From: Chloroflexota bacterium
GTDB taxonomy: Bacteria > Chloroflexota > Anaerolineae > Anaerolineales > Villigracilaceae
Length of the DNA stretch: 16,096 nucleotides
Assembly: GCA_021796155.1 (NCBI GenBank)
Contig: JAJYOO010000020.1
Span: 1-16,096, forward strand
Reading direction: 5' to 3'
The position numbers and the translations under genes were made by a program. Position 1 is the stretch's first letter, and each line of letters begins with the position of its first letter. Positions 1 to 8,360 of this stretch are shown in pieces. Below the pieces are notes generated by a model. The model was given only the letters and a program-made list of their open reading frames with translations, made no database searches and had not been told where the DNA came from.

Positions 1-844
1 GATACGGCGTTGTGCCGCAGCATCCGCCGACGATGCACGCGCCCGCCTCGCGGAATGAAAGCGCGTAATCGCCGAAGTAATCGGGATCAGCCGGATACAT
101 GATTCGCCCGCCGACTTGTTCTGGCCAGCCCGCGTTTGGTTTGACCCAGAACTTTCCATCGGGCACGGCCTGGTGCATTTGTTTCAGGATACGCAGGAGT
201 TGAGCCGGGCCGCCGGAGCAATTGACGCCGATCACATCAGCTCCAACCTCTTTAAGCGTGCGCGCCACCTTGACGGGATCATCGCCTAAAACAGTTCGAT
301 CATCGCGCGTGAAGGTCACCGACGCGACCACCGGCAGGAGGCAAGTTTCCTTCTTGGCTTTTACCGCCTCGCGAATCTCATGCAGGTCAGCCATGGTCTC
401 GATGACGATCAAGTCTGCGCCTGCCTCACATAGTGCGTTGATCTGTTCCGAGAAGGCGGCGCGTGCTTGTTCCGGCTGGACGCGTCCAAACGGTGCGAGC
501 CGCACGCCCAACGGGCCAACATCGCCCGCGATCAAGACGTCTTTGAAGGAAGCCGCGATGATTCGTTTTGCAAGTTCAACGCCCGCTTTATTGATCTCGA
601 CCGTTTGTTTATCCAAACCGTGCTTGCTCAATTTGAATCGATTCGCGCCAAACGTATTCGTCAAAATAATCTGTGCGCCCGACTCGATATATTCGCGGTG
701 AACATCCGCGACCGCCGCGGGATTGATCAGGTTGAGTTCGTCGAAGCATTTGTCAAAACTCACGCCCCGGCTGTGGAGCATGGTTCCCATCGCGCCGTCG
801 GCGAGGAGAGTTTCTTTTGTAAGTCGTTCCAGTAAATCATTCAT
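1..844 (-). CDS. Homocysteine S-methyltransferase domain protein, 3' end outside the window
   Basis: This protein transfers a methyl group to homocysteine to make methionine in the cytoplasm. Reading the minus strand from the ATG at 844 gives 281 codons with no stop before the window edge. The N-terminus carries the family motif LADGAMGTML. The three zinc-binding cysteines are visible: C209 in GVNCSGG, and C275 and C276 in GGCCGTTP. The start is supported by AAGGA about seven bases upstream. In relatives this domain is often fused to methylenetetrahydrofolate reductase (bifunctional YitJ/BHMT-MTHFR type); the fusion cannot be judged here because the gene runs off the left edge. It lies 88 bp downstream of a GT39-like gene and is the last visible gene of a SAM-riboswitch-led series that also holds metH. 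A simple MmuM-type or betaine-type enzyme remains possible. Family assignment is secure; the exact methyl donor is not. Confidence 0.9.
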   Translation of the reverse strand, partial: MNDLLERLTKETLLADGAMGTMLHSRGVSFDKCFDELNLINPAAVADVHREYIESGAQIILTNTFGANRFKLSKHGLDKQTVEINKAGVELAKRIIAASFKDVLIAGDVGPLGVRLAPFGRVQPEQARAAFSEQINALCEAGADLIVIETMADLHEIREAVKAKKETCLLPVVASVTFTRDDRTVLGDDPVKVARTLKEVGADVIGVNCSGGPAQLLRILKQMHQAVPDGKFWVKPNAGWPEQVGGRIMYPADPDYFGDYALSFREAGACIVGGCCGTTPY

Positions 845-887
845 GTTTTTCCTTGGCTATTAATCCTTTACTCGCCTGGATGACGAG

Positions 888-940
888 ATTGCCACGCCGC
901 TGATAATCGAGTAGCGAAGCGTATCGAGATCGTCAGCGGC
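888..940. repeat. Imperfect inverted repeat overlapping a stop codon
   Basis: GCCGCTGA at 896-903 pairs perfectly with TCAGCGGC at 933-940. The 29-bp loop holds a CTCGATACGC/GCGTTCGCTACTCGA-like core. The right arm overlaps the last codons and the TGA stop of the GT39-like gene ending at 933. No T-run follows on either strand, so it is more likely a dispersed intergenic palindrome than a terminator. The small gap 845-932 holds nothing else that I can support except the ribosome binding site of the next gene. Confidence 0.5.
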
Positions 941-2786
941 TCGCAACGACATCATGGTATGGTTGTTTGATAACAGTCAATACTGCGCCATCGCGCATGA
1001 TCGCATAAACCACTTTGGCGTTCGGATAGGAAGTCAGATCAAGATTGTATCGGCTGGTCGCGACAACGTAATCGTAATGACTGGCTCGAGCGGCTTCGTA
1101 GTCAGAATAGAAATGGAAATCCTTTCGGAGGGGAATAAGCAGATGGGCAGGCCCTTCCACCCAGATGCTCGAATTGGCCGGCGCATTCTTGTCCAGCCAC
1201 AGCGCGGCCTCTCGATACGAAGTTCCCCAATAATCCAATTCAAATTTCCGGTACGCGCCATGCACGCCGCCGATGAAACGGTTGTAATAAATATATTCGT
1301 ACGGATGCAGATTGATGCCGTCAATGATTCCCGGCAATACAAGAAGTCCAATCAACGCGGCTTGCAGCGCGGGGCGTTTGATTTTCTCGAATAGGACTCC
1401 GGCCATCATGAAGACCGGCGGCAAAATAAAAAAGACCTGGCGGAAGTTATCGTACAACGGCGAACGTGTGGCAATGAATCCGATGAGCGGAAGGATGAAC
1501 CAGACGAGCGTCAGGATCAGCAACATGCGACTCTCGATCCGCTTCTTGATGGACCCGTAAACGGTCACTGCCAAACCGGCCGCAAACAAAAACCAGACCG
1601 GTTCCGTTAATTGGATTCCGAGCAAGACCGGCAAATACGAGCGAGGAATTTCTGTGGATAAATAAAAAGTTCCATCGAATAAAACTTGTCCGCGCCACGG
1701 ATATTCGGACATGACGCGCACGCTTTCGATAAAATGTCCGATTGGATCGGGCCAGAGGTAAGGCCATGTTAAATACATTGCAACGAGCGCGACGGTGCCA
1801 TACGCGATCAACGCGGGGATGGATTTCTTTCGCCATTTCCATAACGCGTAGGCGATAACCATCAATCCGGCAAACGGGCCGAGGATGCGGACGGATGTTG
1901 CAACACCGAGGAAAATCGCGGCAGGCAAAATGGAAAGTAAAAAGCGGAAGGCGGAGGGAACTTTACGCCAAAGCCAGAAGATGATGAAAGTAGAAAGAAG
2001 AAAGAAGATGTCGCGTGCCCATAAAAATAAAACAAAAAATTTTTGGGTATAAACTACGGGCTTGACTTTATGAATGCCTGACGCAACGCTGGCAATCAGC
2101 GATGGCAGGAACGTTGTATTCCCTGCGGCCGCGGCGCGGACGAGGCTGTCAATCCACGCGGAAAAGATTGGAGTGGCGAGGAAGAGTCCGAAAACGGAAG
2201 CCAGCCAGATGGCGGTCAGAACGAACAGAGTCCGCTTGAAGCGCGGAGTGAGTCCATCGAACGAGACGGTCACCAGCGAATCAAAAGCCCTCAATCCAAA
2301 AAGAAGAGCGAGAAGAAAGAAGGTGAGGAACGGAATATCTTTGGGGCTGATGAAAGCATGTCCCCAGAAAAGAGGCTGTGTGGCAAAAAGTAAGGTCGCG
2401 CCAAAACTGGCAATTTGATTTAGCCAGCGTTTGCAAAGTTCGTAGAACGCCCAGATGCAAACGAGATACGTGATGAAGTAAATCAGGTGACGCAGATCGG
2501 GAATGCCGTACGGAAGGAATAGATTGAGAAAGCGCGCGCCCAAGGCAACGATCATGACATAGGCTGGACCGTAGTTGTCGTACGTGTTGCCAGTGAGTTG
2601 AACCGTGCCGGCCAGCGGCCACGTGGAATAAGACTTCAACGCGTTGTCCGCATATTTGAAAAATTGAAGTTCATCCCACGACTGGCCGTATTGCGTGAGG
2701 GTGAGAACGGCAATCAAAAAAGCGACGATGAGAAGCAGGATGATTGGCCATTGTTTCGTAGATCGAATTCTATTAAGCACGCTCAA
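933..2786 (-). CDS. GT39-like membrane glycosyltransferase (larger tandem paralogue)
   Basis: The 617-residue polytopic membrane protein resembles the PMT/ArnT (GT39-like) family, which transfers sugars from polyprenyl-phosphate donors on the outer face of the membrane. A first membrane segment (about 14-31) is followed by YGQSWDE (33-39), the expected acidic pair in the first extracytoplasmic loop. PKD follows at 148-150. About ten further hydrophobic segments and a soluble tail with HPYEY and DYWGTS complete it. It is clearly paralogous to the upstream gene but has about 105 extra residues (about 170-278) with added hydrophobic stretches. The start is TTG at 2786: it overlaps the upstream stop as TTGA, and GGAGG lies nine bases before it. 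Donor and acceptor are unknown. It is probably translationally coupled and cotranscribed with metH. Confidence 0.8.
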   Translation of the reverse strand: MSVLNRIRSTKQWPIILLLIVAFLIAVLTLTQYGQSWDELQFFKYADNALKSYSTWPLAGTVQLTGNTYDNYGPAYVMIVALGARFLNLFLPYGIPDLRHLIYFITYLVCIWAFYELCKRWLNQIASFGATLLFATQPLFWGHAFISPKDIPFLTFFLLALLFGLRAFDSLVTVSFDGLTPRFKRTLFVLTAIWLASVFGLFLATPIFSAWIDSLVRAAAAGNTTFLPSLIASVASGIHKVKPVVYTQKFFVLFLWARDIFFLLSTFIIFWLWRKVPSAFRFLLSILPAAIFLGVATSVRILGPFAGLMVIAYALWKWRKKSIPALIAYGTVALVAMYLTWPYLWPDPIGHFIESVRVMSEYPWRGQVLFDGTFYLSTEIPRSYLPVLLGIQLTEPVWFLFAAGLAVTVYGSIKKRIESRMLLILTLVWFILPLIGFIATRSPLYDNFRQVFFILPPVFMMAGVLFEKIKRPALQAALIGLLVLPGIIDGINLHPYEYIYYNRFIGGVHGAYRKFELDYWGTSYREAALWLDKNAPANSSIWVEGPAHLLIPLRKDFHFYSDYEAARASHYDYVVATSRYNLDLTSYPNAKVVYAIMRDGAVLTVIKQPYHDVVASR

Positions 2787-4321
2787 TTACACTTTCCTCC
2801 GAGACCAAGTTCCTTGACAATAGCGAATAATGCGCCGCGCCGTCCGATGCTGTACACGGTTTGCGCCTTTTTGCAATTGCGTTCGTCCAGATTTTGACGC
2901 GTCAAAATCACAGCGTAATCATAACTGCTTTGTGGAGGATTATCACCTGACGTCAGCACTTTCATATCGGGCCGCGCATATTGACTAACCACCGGGTCAG
3001 GGCCATAAGCGTAAATCCCGGCTCCCTGCGGCGCGTGGTTATCAAGATATTGCATGGCATCTTGGATGGATGTGCCCCAGTAATCCATTTCGAATTGACG
3101 GTATGCGCCGCCCGTCCCGCGAATGAAGCTGTTGTAATAAACATATTCGTACGGATGCAGACGGATGGCGGGATAGATGCCTGGCAAAATCATAATCAGA
3201 AGAATCGCGGTGCGAGCCGAGGCGGCTTTGATGTATTTAAATCCAAAGTCCAGAGCAAAACCGGCGGCGAAGAAAAGAGGCGGAAATAAGAAATAAAGCT
3301 GGCGGGCATTATCGTATAACGTGCTGTTCGATATCACAATTGCAATTGCTGGAATAACGAACCAACCGAGGAATAAAAGCATCGCTTCCGAATTTTCTTT
3401 TCGCCGCCAGGATGAAGTCATGATGACTACGCCGACCAGTGACAAAATTAATAAAGGTTCTGTTAGTTGCAAAGCCAAAATGGTTGGAGAGAAAGAACGC
3501 GGCAATTTATCGGCCTCATAACGCTGTCCCCAAAACAAAACGTTCTTTGTAAAAGGAAACTGCGACATGTAGTGAACGCTTTTGAAATAATCGGCCAGTG
3601 GTGCCCGCCAAAGATAAGGCCATGTCAGATAAGCAATCACGCCTGCGAGCAAGAAATAAGGGATGGCAGAATAGATTGCCTTCTGACGATTTTTTACCAG
3701 CACGTAAATCAGCACGAACAATCCGGCGAGCGGGCCGATGGCGCGGATGGAAATTGTCAGCCCTAAAATGATTCCGGCTGCAAGAATCAAAATGATTTGT
3801 CGCCGCGATCCAACGGGCACATCGGCCATGCAAAATCCCAGATAGATGCTTGCCAGAAAGAAAGCCATGAAAGGTGTATCTTTGGGATTCATGAACGCGT
3901 GTCCCCACAACAAAGGCTGCGATAAGAACAAAAGCGCGACTCCGAATGCTGCCCAAGTGCTCAACCATCTTTTGGCGAAGAGATAAATGATCAAGACCCC
4001 AGCAAGAAAGGTTAGAAAGTAAATCAGATGCCAGGCATTAACGACAGTCCATGAAGGAATGACCATCATCAAGAATCGCGCCAGCAAATTGGCCAGCATG
4101 AAGTAAGCCGGGCCATAGTAGTTCAGGTCAAAGGGAAAGTTTGCAAGATCCTGCGGGTGAAATAGGTAACGATACGCGTTGATAGCGTAATCGCTATATT
4201 TGTAGATCGTAGGTTCATCCCAGCTTTGACCGTAATCTTTAAGTGTTGTAAGACCAATGATAAAGCTGACAACCAGTAAGGCGATGATGGGAAAGTATTG
4301 ACTGTGGAGGACCCTTTTCAT
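2783..4321 (-). CDS. GT39-like membrane glycosyltransferase (smaller tandem paralogue)
   Basis: This 512-residue polytopic membrane protein belongs to the same PMT/ArnT-like group as its downstream neighbour. Shared landmarks are YGQSWDE (30-36), WGHAFMNPKD (139-148), YLTWPYLW, LYDNARQ, LHPYEYVYYNSF and DYWGTS near the start of the soluble C-terminal part. The acidic D35-E36 pair sits where the metal- or donor-contacting loop of GT39 enzymes lies. The ATG is only four bases past the metH stop and has no good Shine-Dalgarno sequence, which suggests reinitiation after metH. Its 3' end overlaps the next gene by 4 bp. Sugar, acceptor and cellular role cannot be read from the sequence. Its presence in a methionine-synthase transcript is unexplained. 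Confidence 0.8.
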   Translation of the reverse strand: MKRVLHSQYFPIIALLVVSFIIGLTTLKDYGQSWDEPTIYKYSDYAINAYRYLFHPQDLANFPFDLNYYGPAYFMLANLLARFLMMVIPSWTVVNAWHLIYFLTFLAGVLIIYLFAKRWLSTWAAFGVALLFLSQPLLWGHAFMNPKDTPFMAFFLASIYLGFCMADVPVGSRRQIILILAAGIILGLTISIRAIGPLAGLFVLIYVLVKNRQKAIYSAIPYFLLAGVIAYLTWPYLWRAPLADYFKSVHYMSQFPFTKNVLFWGQRYEADKLPRSFSPTILALQLTEPLLILSLVGVVIMTSSWRRKENSEAMLLFLGWFVIPAIAIVISNSTLYDNARQLYFLFPPLFFAAGFALDFGFKYIKAASARTAILLIMILPGIYPAIRLHPYEYVYYNSFIRGTGGAYRQFEMDYWGTSIQDAMQYLDNHAPQGAGIYAYGPDPVVSQYARPDMKVLTSGDNPPQSSYDYAVILTRQNLDERNCKKAQTVYSIGRRGALFAIVKELGLGGKCN

Positions 4322-4325
4322 TGGT

Positions 4326-7300
4326 CTACTTCATCAACTGTTCCACGCGGCTCTCGCCAACGCTGTAATACTTCGCATCCTTGTGATGCACGATGATCGC
4401 TGCAGTGGATTCTTCGGGCATTAATTGATACGCCGCTGTGAGATCCATGCCGAGTTCGGTTCTTACCGCGGGCAGCAGTTCAAACACTTTCTTGTGGTCT
4501 TCAAGTTCGGGAATGGCAGGATAGCCCCACGAGTAGCGTTTACCCTGTTCCTCGCCGATGCCGAGTTCACGGCGGATGTGTCCATGTAAATAATCTGCGG
4601 TTGCTTCGGCAGATTGAACCGCGAGTCCATGAACGAAGTAAGCTTCAGAGTAATCGCTTTTGGCTTGTAATTCCTCGAAGCGTTTCGTGGCTTCCTGACC
4701 AACGGTCACAACTTGGAAAGCAACAACATCCATCTTGCCTGATTCGGTTGAAGCAAAATAATCGGATAACGCGAGATGATCATCGTAAGGCTGGCGCGGA
4801 AAAGCGAAGCGCGTCAATTCATCAGGTGAAGCAGAGTTGACCGTCTCGGGATCGTAAACAATCAATTCATCGCCATCGGATTGGCATGGGAACAAACCAT
4901 ATACACCTTGCGGCTTCAACCATTTGAATCGCAAGGCGTCTTTGGTCATCTTCTCCAGGCGCGCATCAAACTCTTTCTTGAGTTTCTCCCATTCTTCGCC
5001 GTGTGTATTTTTCGCGCCCCATGAAAGGCGATACAACTCGTTGAGACTCAAATGCTTGAGCACGATCTCCAGCGGCATATCTTTGACCACACGTTGTCCC
5101 CATTTAAGTGGATGCTTGATCGGCTCGGGTTGGATTGTAGAGCGGGTTTCCGTTTTTCGATAGGCGGGCACCTGTGAGGCGCGTCCCATTTCCATATCCG
5201 CTTCTTTGCGGATTTGAGCGAGGAGTTCTTCACGCTTCTCCGGGACGATGAGTTGGTCCATCGTTTCGAGTCCTTCGAACGCGTCTTTGCAATAAAAGAC
5301 ACCAGGCTCATGCGGATTGCCGTCTTCGGCAAAAAATATGCGGCGACCGAAGCGACGATTGATTGCAGCGCCGCCAACCAGCACGGGGAATTTCAAATTG
5401 CGGCGATGGAGTTCATTTACGATCAACGGCATTTGCTTGGAAGTAGATACCAATAATGCGGACAATCCAATTGCAGTGGCATTGACTTCAACAGCTTTCG
5501 TAATGATCGTTTCAGCTGGAACTTGCTTGCCGAGATCAATGACAGTGTAACCATTGTTGGCGAGAATTGTTTTAACCAAATTCTTGCCGATGTCATGCAC
5601 ATCGCCATAAACTGTTGCAATGACGACTGTGCCTTTGGTCACGCCTTCTTTCTTTTCAAGATAATTTTCAAGATGAGCGACGCTCTTCTTCATCACTTCA
5701 GCGGATTGCAAAACAAACGGCAGAATCAATTCGCCTGCGCCGAACTTGTCACCGACTTCTTTCATGGCGGGAAGCAAAACTGTGTTCAATGTGTTGACTG
5801 CCGATTCGTGTTTCGTCGGAAAATCACCGCGATTGACGATGGTATCAATATCTGCTTCGACGCCTTCTTTGTGGCGATGCAGGATGGACCAATGCAGGCG
5901 TTGCTCGGGCGTCATGTCTTTTGTTGGATCAGACGCGGTGGATTGCTCGGTGGGTGAGACCTTTTCATAATATTCGATATATCTTTGTAACGCGTCGGGT
6001 CGGCGATTGAAGATCAAGTCTTCAGCCAGTTCGCGTTCTTTCTCGTCGATGTCATTGTATGGCTTGACCTGTGCAGCATTGACGATGGCCATGTCGAGGC
6101 CAGCCTGGATGCAGTGATACAACATGACCGAGTTCAATACTGGGCGCGCATGGGGTGCGAGACCGAAGGACAGATTGCTGACGCCCAATGATGCCATCAC
6201 GCCCGGGAAATTTTGTTTGATGAGCCGAATGCCTTCGATAGTTTCGATGGCCGAATTGGAAAATTCGGGATCGCCAGTTGCGAGCGTAAATGTCAGCGCG
6301 TCGTAGACTAAATCTTCGGGCTTGAGTCCAAACTCATTGACAGCGATGTCATAAATTCGTTTGGCAACTTCAAGTTTGCGTTCACGCGTTTTTGCCATGC
6401 CGCTTTCGTCAATCGTCAACATGATGACAGCCGCGTTGTGTTCTTTTGCCAGCTTGAAAACCTTGTCGGCTTTCGTGCGACCCGCTTCAAGATGAGTTGA
6501 GTTGATCAAGCATCGTCCGGGCGCGGTCTTCAATGCGGTTTCAAGAACATCGAGTTCAGTTGTGTCAATCACAAGTGGAACATCCACGCCCATCTCAAGT
6601 TTCTTGACAACCTTGCGCATCAGTTCGACCTCATCAGGACGTTCGGTGACCGCGCAGGAAATGTCCAACGCGTGCGCGCCGCCGTTGACTTGCTCGCGCG
6701 CCAATTCCAAAATGCCATCGTAATCTTCTTCGAGCAGCATCTTCTTGAACTTGCGCGAGCCTTGCGCGTTGCATCGTTCGCCAAGCAGAGTTGGCGGAGG
6801 ATTCTGTCGCATGAGAGTCGCTGACATAGCGGAAGCCAGCTTCGGGTCCGAATGATGCGGACGCGCGGGATGTGGATGCGTATCCAATTTATCCACCAAC
6901 AATTTCAAATGCTCGGGCGTCGTCCCGCAACATCCACCAACAACAGAAATGTTATGCTTGGTCACGAATTCATAAAGGTCATTCGCGAACGGTTCGGGTT
7001 CGAGCGGATAAACAGCTTGACCATCAACATTTAGCGGAAGTCCAGCATTCGGAATGCAAGAAACCGGAAGTGTGGAATTTTCGCCGAGGATGCGGATTGG
7101 CTCGCGCATGTGCTCGGGGCCAGTGGAACAGTTGAGACCGATGACGTCAATGCCCATGCCTTCAAGGATGGCGAGCGCGGCGGCCACATCGGTGCCGAGC
7201 AACATGCGGCCAGTCGTGTCGAGCGTGACTTGAGCCTGCAGAGGCAAAACAATTTGAGTCTCATCGAAAGCTTTGTGGATGCCCGTGATCGCGGCTTTGA

Positions 7301-7853
7301 CTTCAAGAATGTCCTGCGACGTTTCGATGAGCAGAACATCCACGCCGCCGCGAATCAGACCGACAGCCTGCTCGCGAAAAACGTCAACAAGTTCATCGAA
7401 GCTGACGTTGGAAAGTTCGGGGTCGTTGGCGGATGGAAGTTTGCCCGATGGACCGATTGAACCAGCGACGAAGCGATTTTGGATTTCAGATTTTTGATTT
7501 ACGATTTTTGAATATTCATCCGCGAGTCGACGCGCAAGCTTTGCCGCGGTTTCGTTGATTTCGATGACGCGGTCTTGCAAACCGTATTCCTTCATCGTGA
7601 TTCGATTTGAGCGGAAGGTATCCGTCTCGATCACATCCACGCCGACATCGAGGAACGAGCGATGGACTTTTTCCACGGCTTCGGGATACGAGATGACGAG
7701 GTAATCATTGCATCCGTTGTATTTCTCGCCGCCGAAATGCTCGGCAGTGAGATTTTGCTTTTGCAGGCTGGTACCCATCGCGCCATCGAAGACAAGGACT
7801 TTCCTTTCGAGGGCGTCGAGATATTTGCGATTGGTGTATTTTCGTTCGGTCAT
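4326..7853 (-). CDS. metH: Cobalamin-dependent methionine synthase
   Basis: MetH moves a methyl group from methyltetrahydrofolate through cobalamin to homocysteine. All expected modules are visible in 1175 residues (E. coli MetH is 1227). The homocysteine domain is about 1-325, with zinc ligands C242, C308 and C309. The pterin domain is about 350-635 and begins with GERCNAQGS. The helical cap is about 650-735. The B12 domain has DVHDIG at 751-756, where H753 is the predicted lower axial ligand. The SAM-dependent reactivation domain is about 900-1175, with RYSWGYPA at 1106-1113. The start is supported by AGGAGA about seven bases upstream. Residues 115-127 are encoded by a short heptamer repeat (listed separately). 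It lies downstream of a SAM-I riboswitch, the expected control for this gene, but two small genes intervene. The intact activation domain suggests a full aerobic-type enzyme. Confidence 0.97.
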   Translation of the reverse strand: MTERKYTNRKYLDALERKVLVFDGAMGTSLQKQNLTAEHFGGEKYNGCNDYLVISYPEAVEKVHRSFLDVGVDVIETDTFRSNRITMKEYGLQDRVIEINETAAKLARRLADEYSKIVNQKSEIQNRFVAGSIGPSGKLPSANDPELSNVSFDELVDVFREQAVGLIRGGVDVLLIETSQDILEVKAAITGIHKAFDETQIVLPLQAQVTLDTTGRMLLGTDVAAALAILEGMGIDVIGLNCSTGPEHMREPIRILGENSTLPVSCIPNAGLPLNVDGQAVYPLEPEPFANDLYEFVTKHNISVVGGCCGTTPEHLKLLVDKLDTHPHPARPHHSDPKLASAMSATLMRQNPPPTLLGERCNAQGSRKFKKMLLEEDYDGILELAREQVNGGAHALDISCAVTERPDEVELMRKVVKKLEMGVDVPLVIDTTELDVLETALKTAPGRCLINSTHLEAGRTKADKVFKLAKEHNAAVIMLTIDESGMAKTRERKLEVAKRIYDIAVNEFGLKPEDLVYDALTFTLATGDPEFSNSAIETIEGIRLIKQNFPGVMASLGVSNLSFGLAPHARPVLNSVMLYHCIQAGLDMAIVNAAQVKPYNDIDEKERELAEDLIFNRRPDALQRYIEYYEKVSPTEQSTASDPTKDMTPEQRLHWSILHRHKEGVEADIDTIVNRGDFPTKHESAVNTLNTVLLPAMKEVGDKFGAGELILPFVLQSAEVMKKSVAHLENYLEKKEGVTKGTVVIATVYGDVHDIGKNLVKTILANNGYTVIDLGKQVPAETIITKAVEVNATAIGLSALLVSTSKQMPLIVNELHRRNLKFPVLVGGAAINRRFGRRIFFAEDGNPHEPGVFYCKDAFEGLETMDQLIVPEKREELLAQIRKEADMEMGRASQVPAYRKTETRSTIQPEPIKHPLKWGQRVVKDMPLEIVLKHLSLNELYRLSWGAKNTHGEEWEKLKKEFDARLEKMTKDALRFKWLKPQGVYGLFPCQSDGDELIVYDPETVNSASPDELTRFAFPRQPYDDHLALSDYFASTESGKMDVVAFQVVTVGQEATKRFEELQAKSDYSEAYFVHGLAVQSAEATADYLHGHIRRELGIGEEQGKRYSWGYPAIPELEDHKKVFELLPAVRTELGMDLTAAYQLMPEESTAAIIVHHKDAKYYSVGESRVEQLMK
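7475..7516. repeat. GATTTNN heptamer tandem repeat inside metH
   Basis: Five consecutive 7-bp units start at 7475, 7482, 7489, 7496 and 7503 on the plus strand, each GATTTNN. A degenerate sixth (GAATATT) ends at 7516. On the coding strand they read NNAAATC and encode the K/N/Q/I-rich stretch S115 to R127 of MetH, just before the conserved FVAGSIGP strand. The reading frame stays open. The base composition is much richer in A+T than the flanking coding sequence. This part of the homocysteine domain is a variable linker in other MetH proteins as I know them, so the insert may be tolerated. Confidence 0.8.
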
Positions 7854-7883
7854 TAAGTTCTCCTAAATTGATAATAATTCACA

Positions 7884-8333
7884 TTAATCCCATGCAAGAG
7901 ACCACCACTTAAATCCTTTGTTAGGTTCTTTTGCAAAGGGCGATTTTCCATAAGGCCAGCCTTCAATTGCCTCTTCTGAGAAGAGTTCTCTAGCCCACAA
8001 CTCCACAACTTCCTTTGATGCAGAAGTAAGAATATGAACATCTTCTGCGTAAGGCCAGCCATTTGGCAAATTGAAGATAATGCCAGAAAGGTCGTAAATA
8101 TTCACGAGTACTTCTTGAACATCTTTTCGAGCGCGAATAGTCTTTAGCTGGTTATAGAAAAATTCAAGACCAGGATGTTTATCCATCAGGTTTGGCGCGA
8201 TGGATTCTTGGTTTGGATTTTCTTCAAAAAAATCATCTAAACTTACTACAGGCGGTGGTTGATCATGGCTCGAATCGGGTGTGCGGAATCCTTGCTGGAA
8301 TATCTTTGTTAGGAGCTTTGCACGGTTATTCAT
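7884..8333 (-). CDS. Uncharacterised 149-aa protein
   Basis: I do not recognise this protein. It is soluble, with no signal peptide or membrane segment. A proline-rich linker with an acidic run (PPPVVSLDDFFEENP) occupies about 25-40. An apparently folded part follows from about 50 to the end. The GWPY motif occurs twice (NGWPYAED and EGWPYGKS), and the C-terminus is aromatic (KWWSLAWD). The ATG is preceded by AGGAAA at a slightly long but usable distance. It sits 27 bp after the DUF5946-like gene and 30 bp before metH on the same strand, so it should share the SAM-riboswitch-controlled transcript. An immunity-type or other small accessory role would be a guess; nothing in the sequence decides it. 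Confidence 0.7.
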   Translation of the reverse strand: MNNRAKLLTKIFQQGFRTPDSSHDQPPPVVSLDDFFEENPNQESIAPNLMDKHPGLEFFYNQLKTIRARKDVQEVLVNIYDLSGIIFNLPNGWPYAEDVHILTSASKEVVELWARELFSEEAIEGWPYGKSPFAKEPNKGFKWWSLAWD

Positions 8334-8360
8334 GCTTCATTTCCTGTCTTTCGCCTGTGT

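Noticed and set aside
222..835. Open plus-strand frames across the left edge
   Set aside because: They lie antisense to a homocysteine methyltransferase with intact motifs and show no family features themselves. Similar long antisense frames over metH and the GT39-like genes were rejected for the same reason.
896..940. Inverted repeat as an intrinsic terminator
   Set aside because: The loop is long and no T-run follows on either strand.
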